NCBI GenBank assembly: GCA_030248065.1
Contig: JASAMV010006142.1
Location: 1-64,000, forward strand
Source of the DNA: Rhynchonema sp. JSB1_4
Lineage: Eukaryota; Nematoda; Chromadorea; Monhysterida; Xyalidae
Length of the DNA stretch: 64,000 bases
Direction: 5' to 3'
In this document: positions 1 to 8,600 of the stretch, piece by piece
Position numbering within the stretch: position 1 is the stretch's first letter
Layout of the letters: each line of letters begins with the position of its first letter
Made by a program: the position numbers and the translations under genes
The notes under the pieces: model-generated
What the model was told of the DNA's origin: nothing
What the model saw: the letters and a program-made list of their open reading frames with translations, nothing else
The model's database searches: none

Positions 1-199
1 TCATCCGGATACCCTACAATCAGTTCGAGATCAGGGTAGCGCTGGCGCAATTGAGTAAACAGCTGTTCGTCACCGGCATACTTGTTATAAACCCATATCA
101 GTCGTTCGACAGGTTTTGCAAGACGATCGGACAGCAACAGTTTAGCAATTAGTGTTGTCTTACCAAACCCTGTAATGGCACACACATTAAAGAACTGCG
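1..199 (-). CDS. Polinton packaging ATPase (FtsK/HerA-type), partial
   Basis: This open frame runs off the window start. It contains a hydrophobic strand followed by a Walker A loop (ITGFGKTT) near 150-175, then a helix and a second strand (RLIWVYNKYAG). That layout fits the genome-packaging ATPase found beside the capsid genes in Polintons, which would drive DNA into the capsid. Walker B lies outside the window. The 5' end is unclear: a stop lies just upstream in frame, and a CAG at about 199 looks like a 3' splice site, so an earlier small exon is likely. It sits downstream of the capsid gene on the same strand, the usual order. Any other P-loop ATPase would also fit the motif alone. Confidence 0.55.
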
Positions 200-312
200 T
201 GCATCACGGAACCTAAACTACCAACCTGTGGGTGAACATAAAATCATTCGGCACGGACAGACAATCTTCTCCATGTTTATTGTTTATACGCACGATTGCC
301 TTATTATATCAT

Positions 313-1987
313 CTAGCCAAGTAGTAGTTTCGTCATGCTGGTGTATGCGGGTCGGGGTGAAACGTGCCTGCACTTGGTTATTGCTAAATTTCGCATACCT
401 GTATGACAATGAATGTGTAACTTACCGTGTGAGTCTATCGTAAATTGAGCAGGGTAGATGCACCATACTATGATCATTATCATCTCTCTCACGTTCGTTT
501 GTTGGAACTTGCAAAACAACTGAGTTGGGCCAAACTGTTCTGGGCCGGCCGAATAGCTCGTGGTTGCACGAGCCTTATTTGTTTGGAAACAGAAAAACGG
601 AGTGTCCGAGTCCCAAGAGTTGTACGGAATTTTTGCTTTGCTTTTCAGTTCGCTATACATCGTAACATATGGATGGGTGAAATGGTTTTCGTCGAAATTT
701 GTCTGAAAGATATGCAGTTGTGAAAAATAGTGGATCACACAAGTGCCTCGAAACGCCGTACTTTATATCCAAAAATGCTTGGGAGGTGCTCCGACCCAGA
801 GCGGAGCAAAATTTGTTCGGCACCAAATGGTCGGTACCTGGAAATGAACATTGATTTGTAGCCGACTTATCACAAGTGTCAAACGGCTAACCTGTGTATA
901 TTCGTATCAAAAGAACCGTCGTATGCGGTTGCACTCTGCATAGCTACAACCACTCTGGATGGTTTCACACCGACTGTTACCACCTTATCAAAGATACTAG
1001 CAGTGCGGTCATGCATAAACGAGTATATTTTGTGTTGTGTGTACTTGAATCTCGAAGTCGATGACTTCGACGGAGGATGTTTCAAGGTGTACCTGGGTAC
1101 TGTCAGGTAGGCATTTTTGAAGGTTACTTTATAACGTGGCACCTCGCCATCTACGTCCGGCAGTGTGTCGTGGAATAACACTGCCTCACTCTTAGCAGGA
1201 GTGAATTTAAGTTGAATGGTTGTGTTCTGGGGAATTGGTGTGTTTGAGTCAAGAATGCTCGAATAAAGCCGCGTAGACAGCTGCACGTCCCGTGAATGAG
1301 CGATCATTGCGCTCCGGCGATGCTGCCCCGGGTTCACCGTACCGTCCTCGAAATACCTACAAGTTAAATGCTTTTTTATTGTTGCAAATTCTGGCAGAAA
1401 ACAGATACTTACATTTCCATTGCGCCAGGTGTATCATCGTAATATCCGGCAGCTTGGAGAGTTGTTTCTTTCTCAAATTGCGAAGAAAAATGCAAGGCTT
1501 TCAAAAATGCCAGCCTTGAATATTGTTGACCTGAAATGATACGTATTTTGATCCGCAACTGTCAAAGAATCGTGCACGCACCTGTAGCTTCGACCAAAAC
1601 TCCATTGTAACTGACAAGTAATTCCGAGAACAACGAGCTTGCCATATTATTAATAGGTACAACACGGTCCAGGGCACCAAGATCCTCCCATTCTTGCTGC
1701 CCATGCGCTTTCTTCTGAACGTTACACGTCAAGTGTAGGGTTATGTATCGCGTATCCACAACTTGATCAATATTCGGATCAATACTGAACGAGATGGTAC
1801 CCCTGGTTTCAGAATCTACTGGAAGCAGACTTTGTGCTTCGCATTTTTCGTACACGATTTCGCTGACGTTTCTTAGTCGCCACTCTTCGCCGAACTGGTC
1901 TTGTTCTTCTCGCTCGGCGGTGAGTTTTTCTGGAGGTGGCGCTTGAAATGTTCCTCCGCCGGCGCTTTGCTTTCGTTTTCCGACCAT
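313..1987 (-). CDS. Polinton major capsid protein (F54H12.2-like), multi-exon
   Basis: Four coding blocks on the minus strand, about 1987-1575, 1352-889, 843-770 and 700-430, read as one protein related to the invertebrate F54H12.2 family, the Polinton/adintovirus double-jelly-roll capsid protein. Supporting stretches are a front block with strands ending in SSLFSELLVSYNG, a middle block ending in AYDGSFDTN, and a C-terminal hydrophobic strand followed by FTIDSHG. Gaps between blocks begin with GT and end in AG and are mostly about 50 bases, so they look like introns rather than damage; the first is about 220 bases. The ATG at 1987 follows the penton-like gene by 6 bases. The last exon and stop are not settled. 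It would build the virion shell. The family call is firm; splice points are approximate. Confidence 0.72.
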
Positions 1988-1993
1988 ACTTCA

Positions 1994-2725
1994 TTATTCC
2001 ATCACATGTAGGTCCAACATCAAATCGTAATCATTGGTGATTACCGGCAAGCCATCGGCATTATATAGGGCAAAGTGCAGGGCAGTGGGACTAAACTCAT
2101 CTAACAGCTGGTGATATGTGACGTGTGCAGGGATGAAAATAACAGGATCAGGAGTGGTTAAGGTTGGTAGAGGACACACTATTGGTCTTAACACAGCATT
2201 CAACATATAGTTAGGTATAACTTCCGCACACTCAATATAGTAACGTGACAGCTCATTCTGTTGAACAATCCCTTGCGCATTGAAGGTCAACGGTATTTCC
2301 ATTTGACGCGTTCTATCCGTGTTTGCATACTCTGCGGACAAATCATGAAACAACGCCCGAAACTCTTCTGAGAACCGGACAATGTGACGTGGCTTGAGTT
2401 TTATGACCAGCGGATTCAATTGCAACTTCAACAACGGGTTCGTTTTTCCGAACATGTCCTGCATTTGTCGTTGCACACTGCTTAAAATAGTCATTTCCTC
2501 TCGACCCTCGTACTTGATCTCCATCTCGGCTACATCCGCACCGTTCTCGTCAAGAACTGTGATTCCTAACGTCGGGCGACGCAGCCAGTATGGGTGAATG
2601 GCCACACGCAGTATACCTAATTTCATGCCACTGTGGTATCGCGTGTGCAACGTACATTTCGCTCGTACAGCTCCACTTGCATCCTTCACAGCTGTACCGA
2701 AAAATTCAGGTTGGTGTAATTCCAT
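1994..2725 (-). CDS. Polinton penton-like minor capsid protein
   Basis: A continuous 243-residue frame from the ATG at 2725; the frame stays open a little further upstream to about 2779, but without an ATG. It lies between the integrase and the major capsid gene, the position of the single-jelly-roll minor capsid (penton) protein in Polintons. The composition is beta-rich, with an early helix and sheet segment, a central RFSEEFRALFHDL region and a short hydrophobic C-terminus ending LMLDLHVME. It would form capsid vertices. The assignment rests mainly on position, length and general resemblance, not on a catalytic motif. Spacing to the next gene is 6 bases, which argues for coordinated late expression of the capsid genes. 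Confidence 0.6.
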   Translation of the reverse strand: MELHQPEFFGTAVKDASGAVRAKCTLHTRYHSGMKLGILRVAIHPYWLRRPTLGITVLDENGADVAEMEIKYEGREEMTILSSVQRQMQDMFGKTNPLLKLQLNPLVIKLKPRHIVRFSEEFRALFHDLSAEYANTDRTRQMEIPLTFNAQGIVQQNELSRYYIECAEVIPNYMLNAVLRPIVCPLPTLTTPDPVIFIPAHVTYHQLLDEFSPTALHFALYNADGLPVITNDYDLMLDLHVME

Positions 2726-2783
2726 AATTGATACGTCGTGATATGCTTTTGGACTTACATAGTATCTGTCGAGACGCAATTAG

Positions 2784-3826
2784 TCATTCGCTTCCCAGTT
2801 TTTGTAGTTCTTCCTCGTAGAAAGTTCCGTTGATCTCGACCGAGTCCTCATCCAGTGCGTATCTTGGTGGTGCAGTGGGGAAACGTTTGATGATGCGGAA
2901 TTTTCTTGGCAAGAAACTGGGGGCATAACTTTTTGCAAAAGGTGCGGCTTCTTTAGATATTTGAACGAAGTCACCAATTTTGTATTTGTATTGTTTCTCA
3001 TCGTACAAATCTCTCTTGGAATATTGCGGATACAACCGATCAAACACTTCACCTTGGTTCATGAATGTTACTTGATCGGGTGTGCGACCACCTAGCGCCC
3101 GTTGTGGACGGGAATTCCTTGCATTCACAAAATCCGGTAGCAAATCCACATATCTTTTTGTGTTGGCACTGTGAAAATATTTGTAAATTCTTGTTAAAAG
3201 GTGACGTCCGTGGATTTCGGCCATGCTTGCTTTCTTCGGTGGTCGTAACGCCAACAATACCACGCTGTACCGCTTGAGCACATCAGCAACCATCGTGTTC
3301 CAGAATTCGCTACCTTCGCATTGTGCAGGGGCGTAAGTTATTTATATTTTCTAAAAAATAAAAGCATACCCAAATCTGTTGCGAGCGTGGCATAATTTGT
3401 TTTGCGGTTTTCTGATACCATCTGCGCAAAGATCTCGTCTAAAGCCACCGATGTGTCTTTAGCCGTTTTTCTTTTGATGGCTCGACAATAGATTTTTCTC
3501 GAAAAATTGTCGACCACAAGACAAATAAATCGATATCCGCTGTTTTGGTGCGCAAATTTTTGCATATCGAACAGATCTGAAAGAGACCAGTTTTGTCCGG
3601 TTCAGTCAGAGTCACCGCCCTAACCTGCTTGGTAGCTGCAGCCTAAACCATAGGTCAATATTCTTGCCCGTTTGATCTTTCTTCGCGGAGGTTTAAATGA
3701 GCGATATAACTCTTGCTTTGCCAGAAAGCGTTTTGCTCGTAATCTTGATACTTTGGCTTCTCTCGCCAAACCTTCGACGCCTCCGAAACCGGCAGGGTTC
3801 TTGGGGTTAAAGTAAATCGATTCCAT
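2784..3826 (-). CDS. Retroviral-type integrase of Polinton (F54H12.3-like)
   Basis: Three exons (3826-3625, 3576-3370, 3313-2784) with introns of 48 and 56 bases give an open frame of 312 codons. Exon 1 holds an N-terminal helical region (YFNPKNPAGFGG onward). Exon 2 starts the rve catalytic core with the first Asp in LVVDNFSRK and reaches the second Asp in TDLG. Exon 3 continues with SEFWN and holds the glutamate in KASMAEIHGR, completing a D-D-E triad. The C-terminus carries a chromo/SH3-like segment (KIGDFVQISKEA). It would insert the element into host DNA and make 6-bp target duplications. The ATG at 3826 overlaps the stop of the upstream gene. Without the introns the gene would look frameshifted; with them it looks intact. 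Confidence 0.8.
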
Positions 3827-4208
3827 CACCCACTACTTTACGCCAGATAATGTTATATATGACTTCGCATTGCGGACTATTGAATGGTATTTCCATAAAT
3901 ATTAGGCAGCTTAAATAATACTCCCTCCCGGCTTTCAGAAGAAGTTCGTCGAAACTTGAAAAACCATCGCGTTTGCCCAGTTCTCGCATAATAGAAATAA
4001 TTTCCTCCACCAACAGTTCTGTCTGTGCGTGCTGGAACCAGTTGTTACGTCCTGTACGCAAGTCGTGTTCGGTAAACATGAATGCACTGCTCTCCGCAGC
4101 TTGCTGCTGCCCTGACGGTAATTGGTGGTGGATACAACGTTCGCAAACACGACAGTTGTGTGCGCGGACGCGGTGTCTACTGCAACCATTTTCAATATTT
4201 CTTGACAT
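3807..4208 (-). CDS. Unknown small protein with Cys/His-rich N-terminus
   Basis: A 133-residue frame from the ATG at 4208, first of the minus-strand series, overlapping the integrase start by about 20 bases. Its N-terminus has a Cys/His cluster (HNCRVCERCIHH) that could bind zinc. The rest has amphipathic helical character with two acidic stretches. I do not recognise the family. A second open frame overlaps it at 3935-4195, but the overlap arrangement with the integrase favours this one. A zinc-binding regulatory or DNA-binding role would be plausible but is not shown. Confidence 0.45.
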   Translation of the reverse strand: MSRNIENGCSRHRVRAHNCRVCERCIHHQLPSGQQQAAESSAFMFTEHDLRTGRNNWFQHAQTELLVEEIISIMRELGKRDGFSSFDELLLKAGREYYLSCLIFMEIPFNSPQCEVIYNIIWRKVVGDGIDLL

Positions 4209-4448
4209 CACCACAGGCAAACACCACCTACCTTATATTGCTCCGAGAAATGCGTTTTGCGCAAAAACAACATTGAATTTTTGCAGACATAACTGGAAAA
4301 TGAATAGGAAAATAAAATGGAATGATCAACAGAAATCGATCCTTTATATACCCTTGCAGCCGCACATGTTCACGCGAGCCAGAATAGCATCGTTCTTGAA
4401 CAAGGCGACCACATCATTGACAAAATTCCTCTGGCGAACTATATTTTC
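4209..4448. promoter_or_regulatory. Divergent intergenic region of the Polinton
   Basis: This 240-base gap separates the minus-strand capsid/integrase series from the plus-strand accessory series, so it must contain promoters for both directions. It is AT-rich in the middle, with TATA-like stretches such as CTTTATATACCC near 4338 on the plus strand. No factor site can be assigned by eye. Confidence 0.35.
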
Positions 4449-5108
4449 ATGACTGAGAACTACAATGATCGTGGCGAGGCAGCGTTTACTGACCTGACCG
4501 GCTTTGATGGGGTTTCCTGTCGCGAAATGTTATGTTTCGTGCTGCACCCACTTCTGACACGTGATGCTGACGATACTGACTGTGACATAGTTGAAATCGT
4601 TAAAATTCTCGCGTGTTTGCGATACGATTGGCTGAACAGTGATCTGGCTCACAACGGTGACGCATTCAGGGCACAAACTCATGCCCTTGTGGACAATTTC
4701 ATGCAAACATTGCAGCACAACACATTGCACAATATCCGTATCACCATCGCGTTCGAACCATTGATCGTGTGTTTGTGCAAAATTGAAAATCATATTGTTG
4801 TGCGTGCCGGTGGTGGAAAAATATCGTTTGACTGGCATCATCTCAACCGGACCCGTGCCGAGATCAAACGCTATTTCTTCTCCGCACCCTTTTCACATCT
4901 GCGTCGGGTTTTGATTTCAATTTTCTCGTGTACGCAATCGCTGTATTTGTTGCGTCCTGCTGCATTTGCTCATGCGTTCAATGCTCATTCGTTGGATTCC
5001 AGTTACCCATCACTAAATCAGCTGCGCCACTTTGCTGAATCTGCACTTGCTCTTGACGTTTCCATCGGTTTCTTGTCTATGGGTTGTTTCTTGAACATAA
5101 CCGAATAA
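4449..5108 (+). CDS. Unknown 219-aa Polinton accessory protein
   Basis: A single-exon frame of 219 codons from ATG 4449 to TAA 5106-5108. It is rich in Leu, His and Cys, with alternating predicted helices (CDIVEIVKILACLRYDWL near residues 45-65; FFSAPFSHLRRVLISIFS near 140-157). There is no signal peptide or clear membrane segment and no family I recognise. A polyadenylation signal AATAAA overlaps the stop codon at 5102-5107, a virus-like economy of space. It is the first gene of the plus-strand series and starts just after the divergent promoter region, so it may be expressed early. Confidence 0.6.
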   Translation: MTENYNDRGEAAFTDLTGFDGVSCREMLCFVLHPLLTRDADDTDCDIVEIVKILACLRYDWLNSDLAHNGDAFRAQTHALVDNFMQTLQHNTLHNIRITIAFEPLIVCLCKIENHIVVRAGGGKISFDWHHLNRTRAEIKRYFFSAPFSHLRRVLISIFSCTQSLYLLRPAAFAHAFNAHSLDSSYPSLNQLRHFAESALALDVSIGFLSMGCFLNITE

Positions 5109-5200
5109 AAAATTTCAGACAAATCTAAAAAAAACAACGAGAATCGTCGCCGCGCGTACTATATATTAACGGTGAGTGCGCGTTCATTTCATTGATTATA

Positions 5201-5698
5201 ATGCTAACAGTTAAACGTAAAGAATGGCTAGCAGTGCCTTTGTGTGCTGTTCTGTGCCTGATAATCGTTATCATTTTCTCCCCGAAATCTGTTGAATGGT
5301 GTTTCCATTCACTGTGCATAAACGATAGAACACTTGAGAGTGTTTCGCTTGTGCAGTGTCCTGAAAATCAAACAGTTATCCTAAATTTCGGTGCAAAAAC
5401 GACACCTATCTATCTGACAGAACTCCACTTACGCGCAATTCTAAACTTTACCAAACAGTGTTTGTTGACCGGAGCCATGTCTGCCTGTTCCTTCCCAAAC
5501 TGCCGTAGCGACGGCGATTTTGTATGTAAAACTAGTGGAGAGTATATCCTGTACTCGATGGGACCTGCGCTGGCACTTCAAACACGATTCAACGACACAA
5601 TCTCACACTTCGTTGACTGCGCATTCAACACGGGACAAAGGATTTCCTGTGGTGATATTGCAGGAATCGCTGGCCTGGCAGAACGTCTATTGCGTTGA
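5201..5698 (+). CDS. Cys-rich membrane-anchored protein, unknown
   Basis: A 165-residue frame from the ATG at 5201; a non-ATG start 9 bases upstream is possible. Residues about 9-28 form an N-terminal membrane anchor or uncleaved signal (VPLCAVLCLIIVIIFS), preceded by basic residues. The rest is ectodomain-like, with about ten cysteines and N-glycosylation sequons (NQT, NFT, NDT). The layout is that of a small disulfide-bonded type II membrane or virion-surface protein. No family is recognised. The stop codon overlaps the start of the zinc-finger gene (TGATG), a tight coupling unusual for animal genes and typical of viral ones. Confidence 0.6.
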   Translation: MLTVKRKEWLAVPLCAVLCLIIVIIFSPKSVEWCFHSLCINDRTLESVSLVQCPENQTVILNFGAKTTPIYLTELHLRAILNFTKQCLLTGAMSACSFPNCRSDGDFVCKTSGEYILYSMGPALALQTRFNDTISHFVDCAFNTGQRISCGDIAGIAGLAERLLR

Positions 5699-6182
5699 TG
5701 CACTACTGCTATCATTGCACGTTCCGTCGAAAAGATTTCAATCTAATATTCGCTCATTGCATCGAATCTCATCCCGGCAAAGAAGCCATATCAATCGGTG
5801 GTGCGGCCACAAAGTGCCCGTTCTGCTCTGCGGATCTAAGGCTTCGTCAACCGAAAAACCGGTTGCGCCATATCCGATCGTGCAAGGACGGTCCAAATCC
5901 ACGTCAACCGGCTGTCAGAAAACTGCACGTCTGTGTTGACTGTGGCGCAGCGTTTGAACGAAGCATTCAGCACCAAGTGTGTGATGGGCGTATTTTCTTG
6001 CTCGTACGAAAGATCACCAGTCGTTTCTCCAGGAACACGTCAACGTAATTCATCGCAATCGTACCTACGAACAGTGTCAGTGGTGCGGTGTTCACAGAGC
6101 ATTTGCCTCCGATAAAACACGTAACGCTCACTTGATTCGGTGTCGCAATGCCTGGCTCGCACAACACGCTCCGCAACCCTAA
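5698..6182 (+). CDS. Four-zinc-finger protein (C2H2/C2HC), one short intron
   Basis: Two exons (5698-5976 and 6021-6182) around a 44-base GT-AG intron give 146 residues. Visible zinc modules are CYHC followed by HCIESH (C2H2), CPFC followed by HIRSC (C2HC), CVDC followed by HVNVIH (C2H2, built across the splice) and CQWC followed by HLIRC (C2HC). The third finger is only complete after splicing, which supports the intron. The likely role is nucleic-acid binding, perhaps as a transcription regulator of the element. Its start overlaps the upstream stop by one base, and its last 35 bases overlap the next gene in another frame. Confidence 0.62.
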
Positions 6183-6700
6183 CTTTTACTATCCTTATCG
6201 ACCCATTGACACTGCTGTTGGTAGCGATGAGCAAAGCAACACACCGCATATGACGCAGGGTCAGGTACACAATAAATCTGTAATTCGTCAAAAATCCCAA
6301 TGACTCATGCGTAATATCCCAGGTCGAGCAAGTGTCTGCGATCTATGTTGAATCGTTGGCACCGGCTATCGTTCACACACTTGCGAACGCGAGACAGTTC
6401 TGCGGTCTGTGTGCAAAAGGTGTGCCACAATCGCAGTTCTCTCGTCAACATGTCTGCGGTCTTGATCCACCAAAACTGTACGAATGCGTATCCACAGCCG
6501 AACTGTGGGAGCAGCTCGATGCACACGACTACGCACGAGCATGGGACAAGTACATTGCTCAGCTTCTGGTTGCCCCGAACATTGGGAAACGTGGTCTGCT
6601 CTGGATCATGTCACGCGACTGGAATCAACGCATGTTGCTGTGCATGCATCGTCAGGCGTTGTTGGAATACATCAGTGATAATCGTGCTCGTTTGTTCTGA
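6148..6700 (+). CDS. Unknown 164-aa protein overlapping the zinc-finger gene
   Basis: Exons 6148-6264 and 6323-6700, with a 58-base intron, give 164 codons in frame. The ATG lies inside the zinc-finger gene. The middle has a CGLC followed by HVC motif that could be a lone C2HC zinc site. The C-terminal half is helical, with several Trp (ELWEQL, YARAWDKYI, LLWIMSRDW). No family is recognised. An AATAAA-like string lies inside the intron near 6270 and is probably irrelevant. The shared zinc-knuckle style suggests a paired role with the neighbouring zinc-finger gene. Confidence 0.5.
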
Positions 6701-6834
6701 TTGATAAAGCGTGTACTCTGACATATGCGGGTTGATTTTTCGGTGTTCGGTTCGCACCCACACATCGATCGATGTGTATCTCATTATCATTCATCAAACT
6801 GATCTTTGTGTGTGTGCGCGCGCGCGTTTCAGCC

Positions 6835-8183
6835 ATGGCCTGTCGCACAGTTACATGCGAAACCTCGCACCAAACGCTTCAATTCAGTCACTTGTGGCGT
6901 GTTGAGAAAATCAGTGAGCATCTAAATTGTGCTGTTGGAGAAGCGCTGCACTCGGAGTTGGTACGGGTGGGGTTGACCGTGGGATCAGCGTGTGTGAGTA
7001 CGCTTCTTTCCAGAAACTTCGGCAGCGCTTGCTCAACGTATGTTTTCGACGTGCGACTATATCCGAATGGCCGTGATGACGCATCTGAGGGCTATTTATC
7101 ATTGTTTCTACAAGTTCGCAAGTGTCCTGACGTGAGAATTCGATTCCGGGTCGATTTTCACATCGAGACATCTGTTGGTCGACGGGGCTGTGCCACAAAC
7201 AACAACGTAGTTTTCATTAACAGGAACGGGATATGCACAGCGACCAAGTTCTTCAAGCATGCAACGCTCCAGGTACATAAGAATAATATTCCAATACGGC
7301 TCATACAGGTGTTCACATGTAGGAAAAAGCGGACATCTTCGTTCCTCACGATGTTCTGATGTTGCGCACAAACGTTTCCGTCTATGAAGAGGCAAAGTGC
7401 CGATTGTGTGCAACACAGGATACGAATCAAGCAGTCGGAGGGCTAGGTGTGTGCTGAGTGCTTAGGTGTGTTGCACAACTACCCACAAGCGTTTCAGGCC
7501 AGGATCTGGCGGCACTCCACAAGTCCATGGTCGGCAGTGACATTAGGCTGGTCGTTGAGCGACAAACGTGGCATGCTCATCGGGCGATCTTGATGGCTCG
7601 TTCGCCGGTTTTCATGGCAATGTTTTCACAAGATCAATTTCTTGAGTCATCCTCGAATGAGGTAACAGTCACGTGCTTGCATGATCTGCCCGAGTTCCCA
7701 AACCGCATGTTCAGGTATGCATTGATGGTCTGTCGTCGATTGTTGTCGGTCGAATGATCGAATTCATGTATCGTGATGAATGTGTGGACTTTGAAGAGCA
7801 TGCTGAAGAACTGCTGGTTGCAGCTGACAGGTATACGGATAGGTACCCTAACATCCGTGAACCATACCCGCGTACGTTTCAGGTATCAGTTTGCTGCGCT
7901 CAAACAGAAGTGTGAGGAGACGCTAATCACACGCATCGATGTTGAGTCGGCCTGTGAGGTTTTGCAGTTTTCCGATGCACATTCTGCTCGCCTGCTGTTC
8001 CAACATGCGCTCAAGTTCACCACAGTTAATCGTCAAATTGTTCTGGATCGGGAAGTGTGTGCGCGTACGTTTGTACACACGTGTACCAACAAGATCCCAC
8101 TATGATTTTTTCAGGAGTGGAAACAATTATGCCAAAGTCACCCGCAGCTCGCCATCAGCGTTCTCTCCAAAATGATTGTATGA
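6835..8183 (+). CDS. MATH-BTB (SPOP/roadkill-type) ubiquitin ligase adaptor
   Basis: Seven exons (6835-6971, 7014-7272, 7323-7446, 7498-7661, 7715-7830, 7883-8054, 8115-8183) with introns of 42-60 bases join in phase to 346 codons. Residues about 15-150 are a MATH domain (FSHLWRVEKIS start, YLSLFLQVRKCPDVRIRF core). Residues about 175-285 are a BTB/POZ fold (DIRLVVERQTWHAHRAILMA, RSPVFMAMF, MIEFMYRDECVDF). A BACK-like helical tail follows (ESACEVLQFSDAHSA, EWKQLCQSHPQL). Proteins of this type dimerise, bind substrates with MATH and recruit cullin-3 through BTB for ubiquitination. It sits between Polinton genes and has an AATAAA 26 bases after the stop. Either it is captured cargo, or a host gene sits inside the proposed element limits. 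Confidence 0.85.
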
Positions 8184-8208
8184 TAATTCTGTATTTGTGT
8201 GTGTGTTG

Positions 8209-8214
8209 AATAAA
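8209..8214 (+). promoter_or_regulatory. Polyadenylation signal of the MATH-BTB gene
   Basis: AATAAA lies 26 bases after the stop codon and only 17 bases before the CARD gene ATG. It marks separate short transcripts packed head to tail. Confidence 0.6.
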
Positions 8215-8230
8215 AACATTTTAGATCAAA

Positions 8231-8574
8231 ATGAATGAGGAGCACAAAGCCGTTCTTCGACGATTATCATTCACATTTCAACAACTGATGCAATCCCCGG
8301 ACGCTGTCGCGCTCTGCCTGTACTCACGTGACGAACTGACCGAGTTCGACGTTGAGGATATACAGGCGGTTGGTATCAAGCAACGTGCGGTACAACTAAC
8401 AAATATTGTGTACAGACACACACACAGATTGCTGCGCGGTATCGGAAAGCAGACGCACTGATTCGTATACTGCGCAGGCGTGGACCAGGTGCATTCGATG
8501 CTCTACGTGAAGCACTGATTCAAACAGACAACATTGCTCTGATACGTCAGATTGATCTTGCATTGTCCAGTTAA
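8231..8574 (+). CDS. CARD-only protein (caspase recruitment domain)
   Basis: Two exons (8231-8389 and 8428-8574) with a 38-base intron ending in a CA run give 101 codons. Nearly the whole protein is one CARD. It starts HKAVLRRLSFTFQQL (helix 1), then SRDELTEFDVEDIQAV (helices 2-3), ADALIRILRRRG (helix 4), GAFDALREALIQ (helix 5) and IALIRQIDLAL (helix 6). CARD-only proteins act by homotypic binding to CARD-bearing caspases and adaptors, usually as competitors in apoptosis or innate signalling. It is the last gene of the Polinton plus-strand series, 47 bases after the MATH-BTB stop. Read without the intron it would look truncated at 76 residues. Capture from a host is an inference. Confidence 0.75.
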
Positions 8575-8594
8575 TTTTGTGTCAAAATGTGACT

Positions 8595-8600
8595 AATAAA
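8595..8600 (+). promoter_or_regulatory. Polyadenylation signal of the CARD gene
   Basis: AATAAA lies 20 bases after the CARD stop codon. It is the last transcription signal before the element's right end. Confidence 0.55.

Noticed and set aside
5960..6050. Frameshift in the zinc-finger gene
   Set aside because: A 44-base GT-AG intron rejoins the frame and completes the third finger.
7440..7760. BTB domain broken by a frameshift near 7720
   Set aside because: An intron at 7662-7714 replaces the apparently extra residues and the whole seven-exon gene then totals an exact multiple of three.
8231..8461. CARD gene truncated by a frameshift in a CA repeat
   Set aside because: A 38-base GT-AG intron restores the whole domain in phase, and neighbouring genes have similarly small introns.
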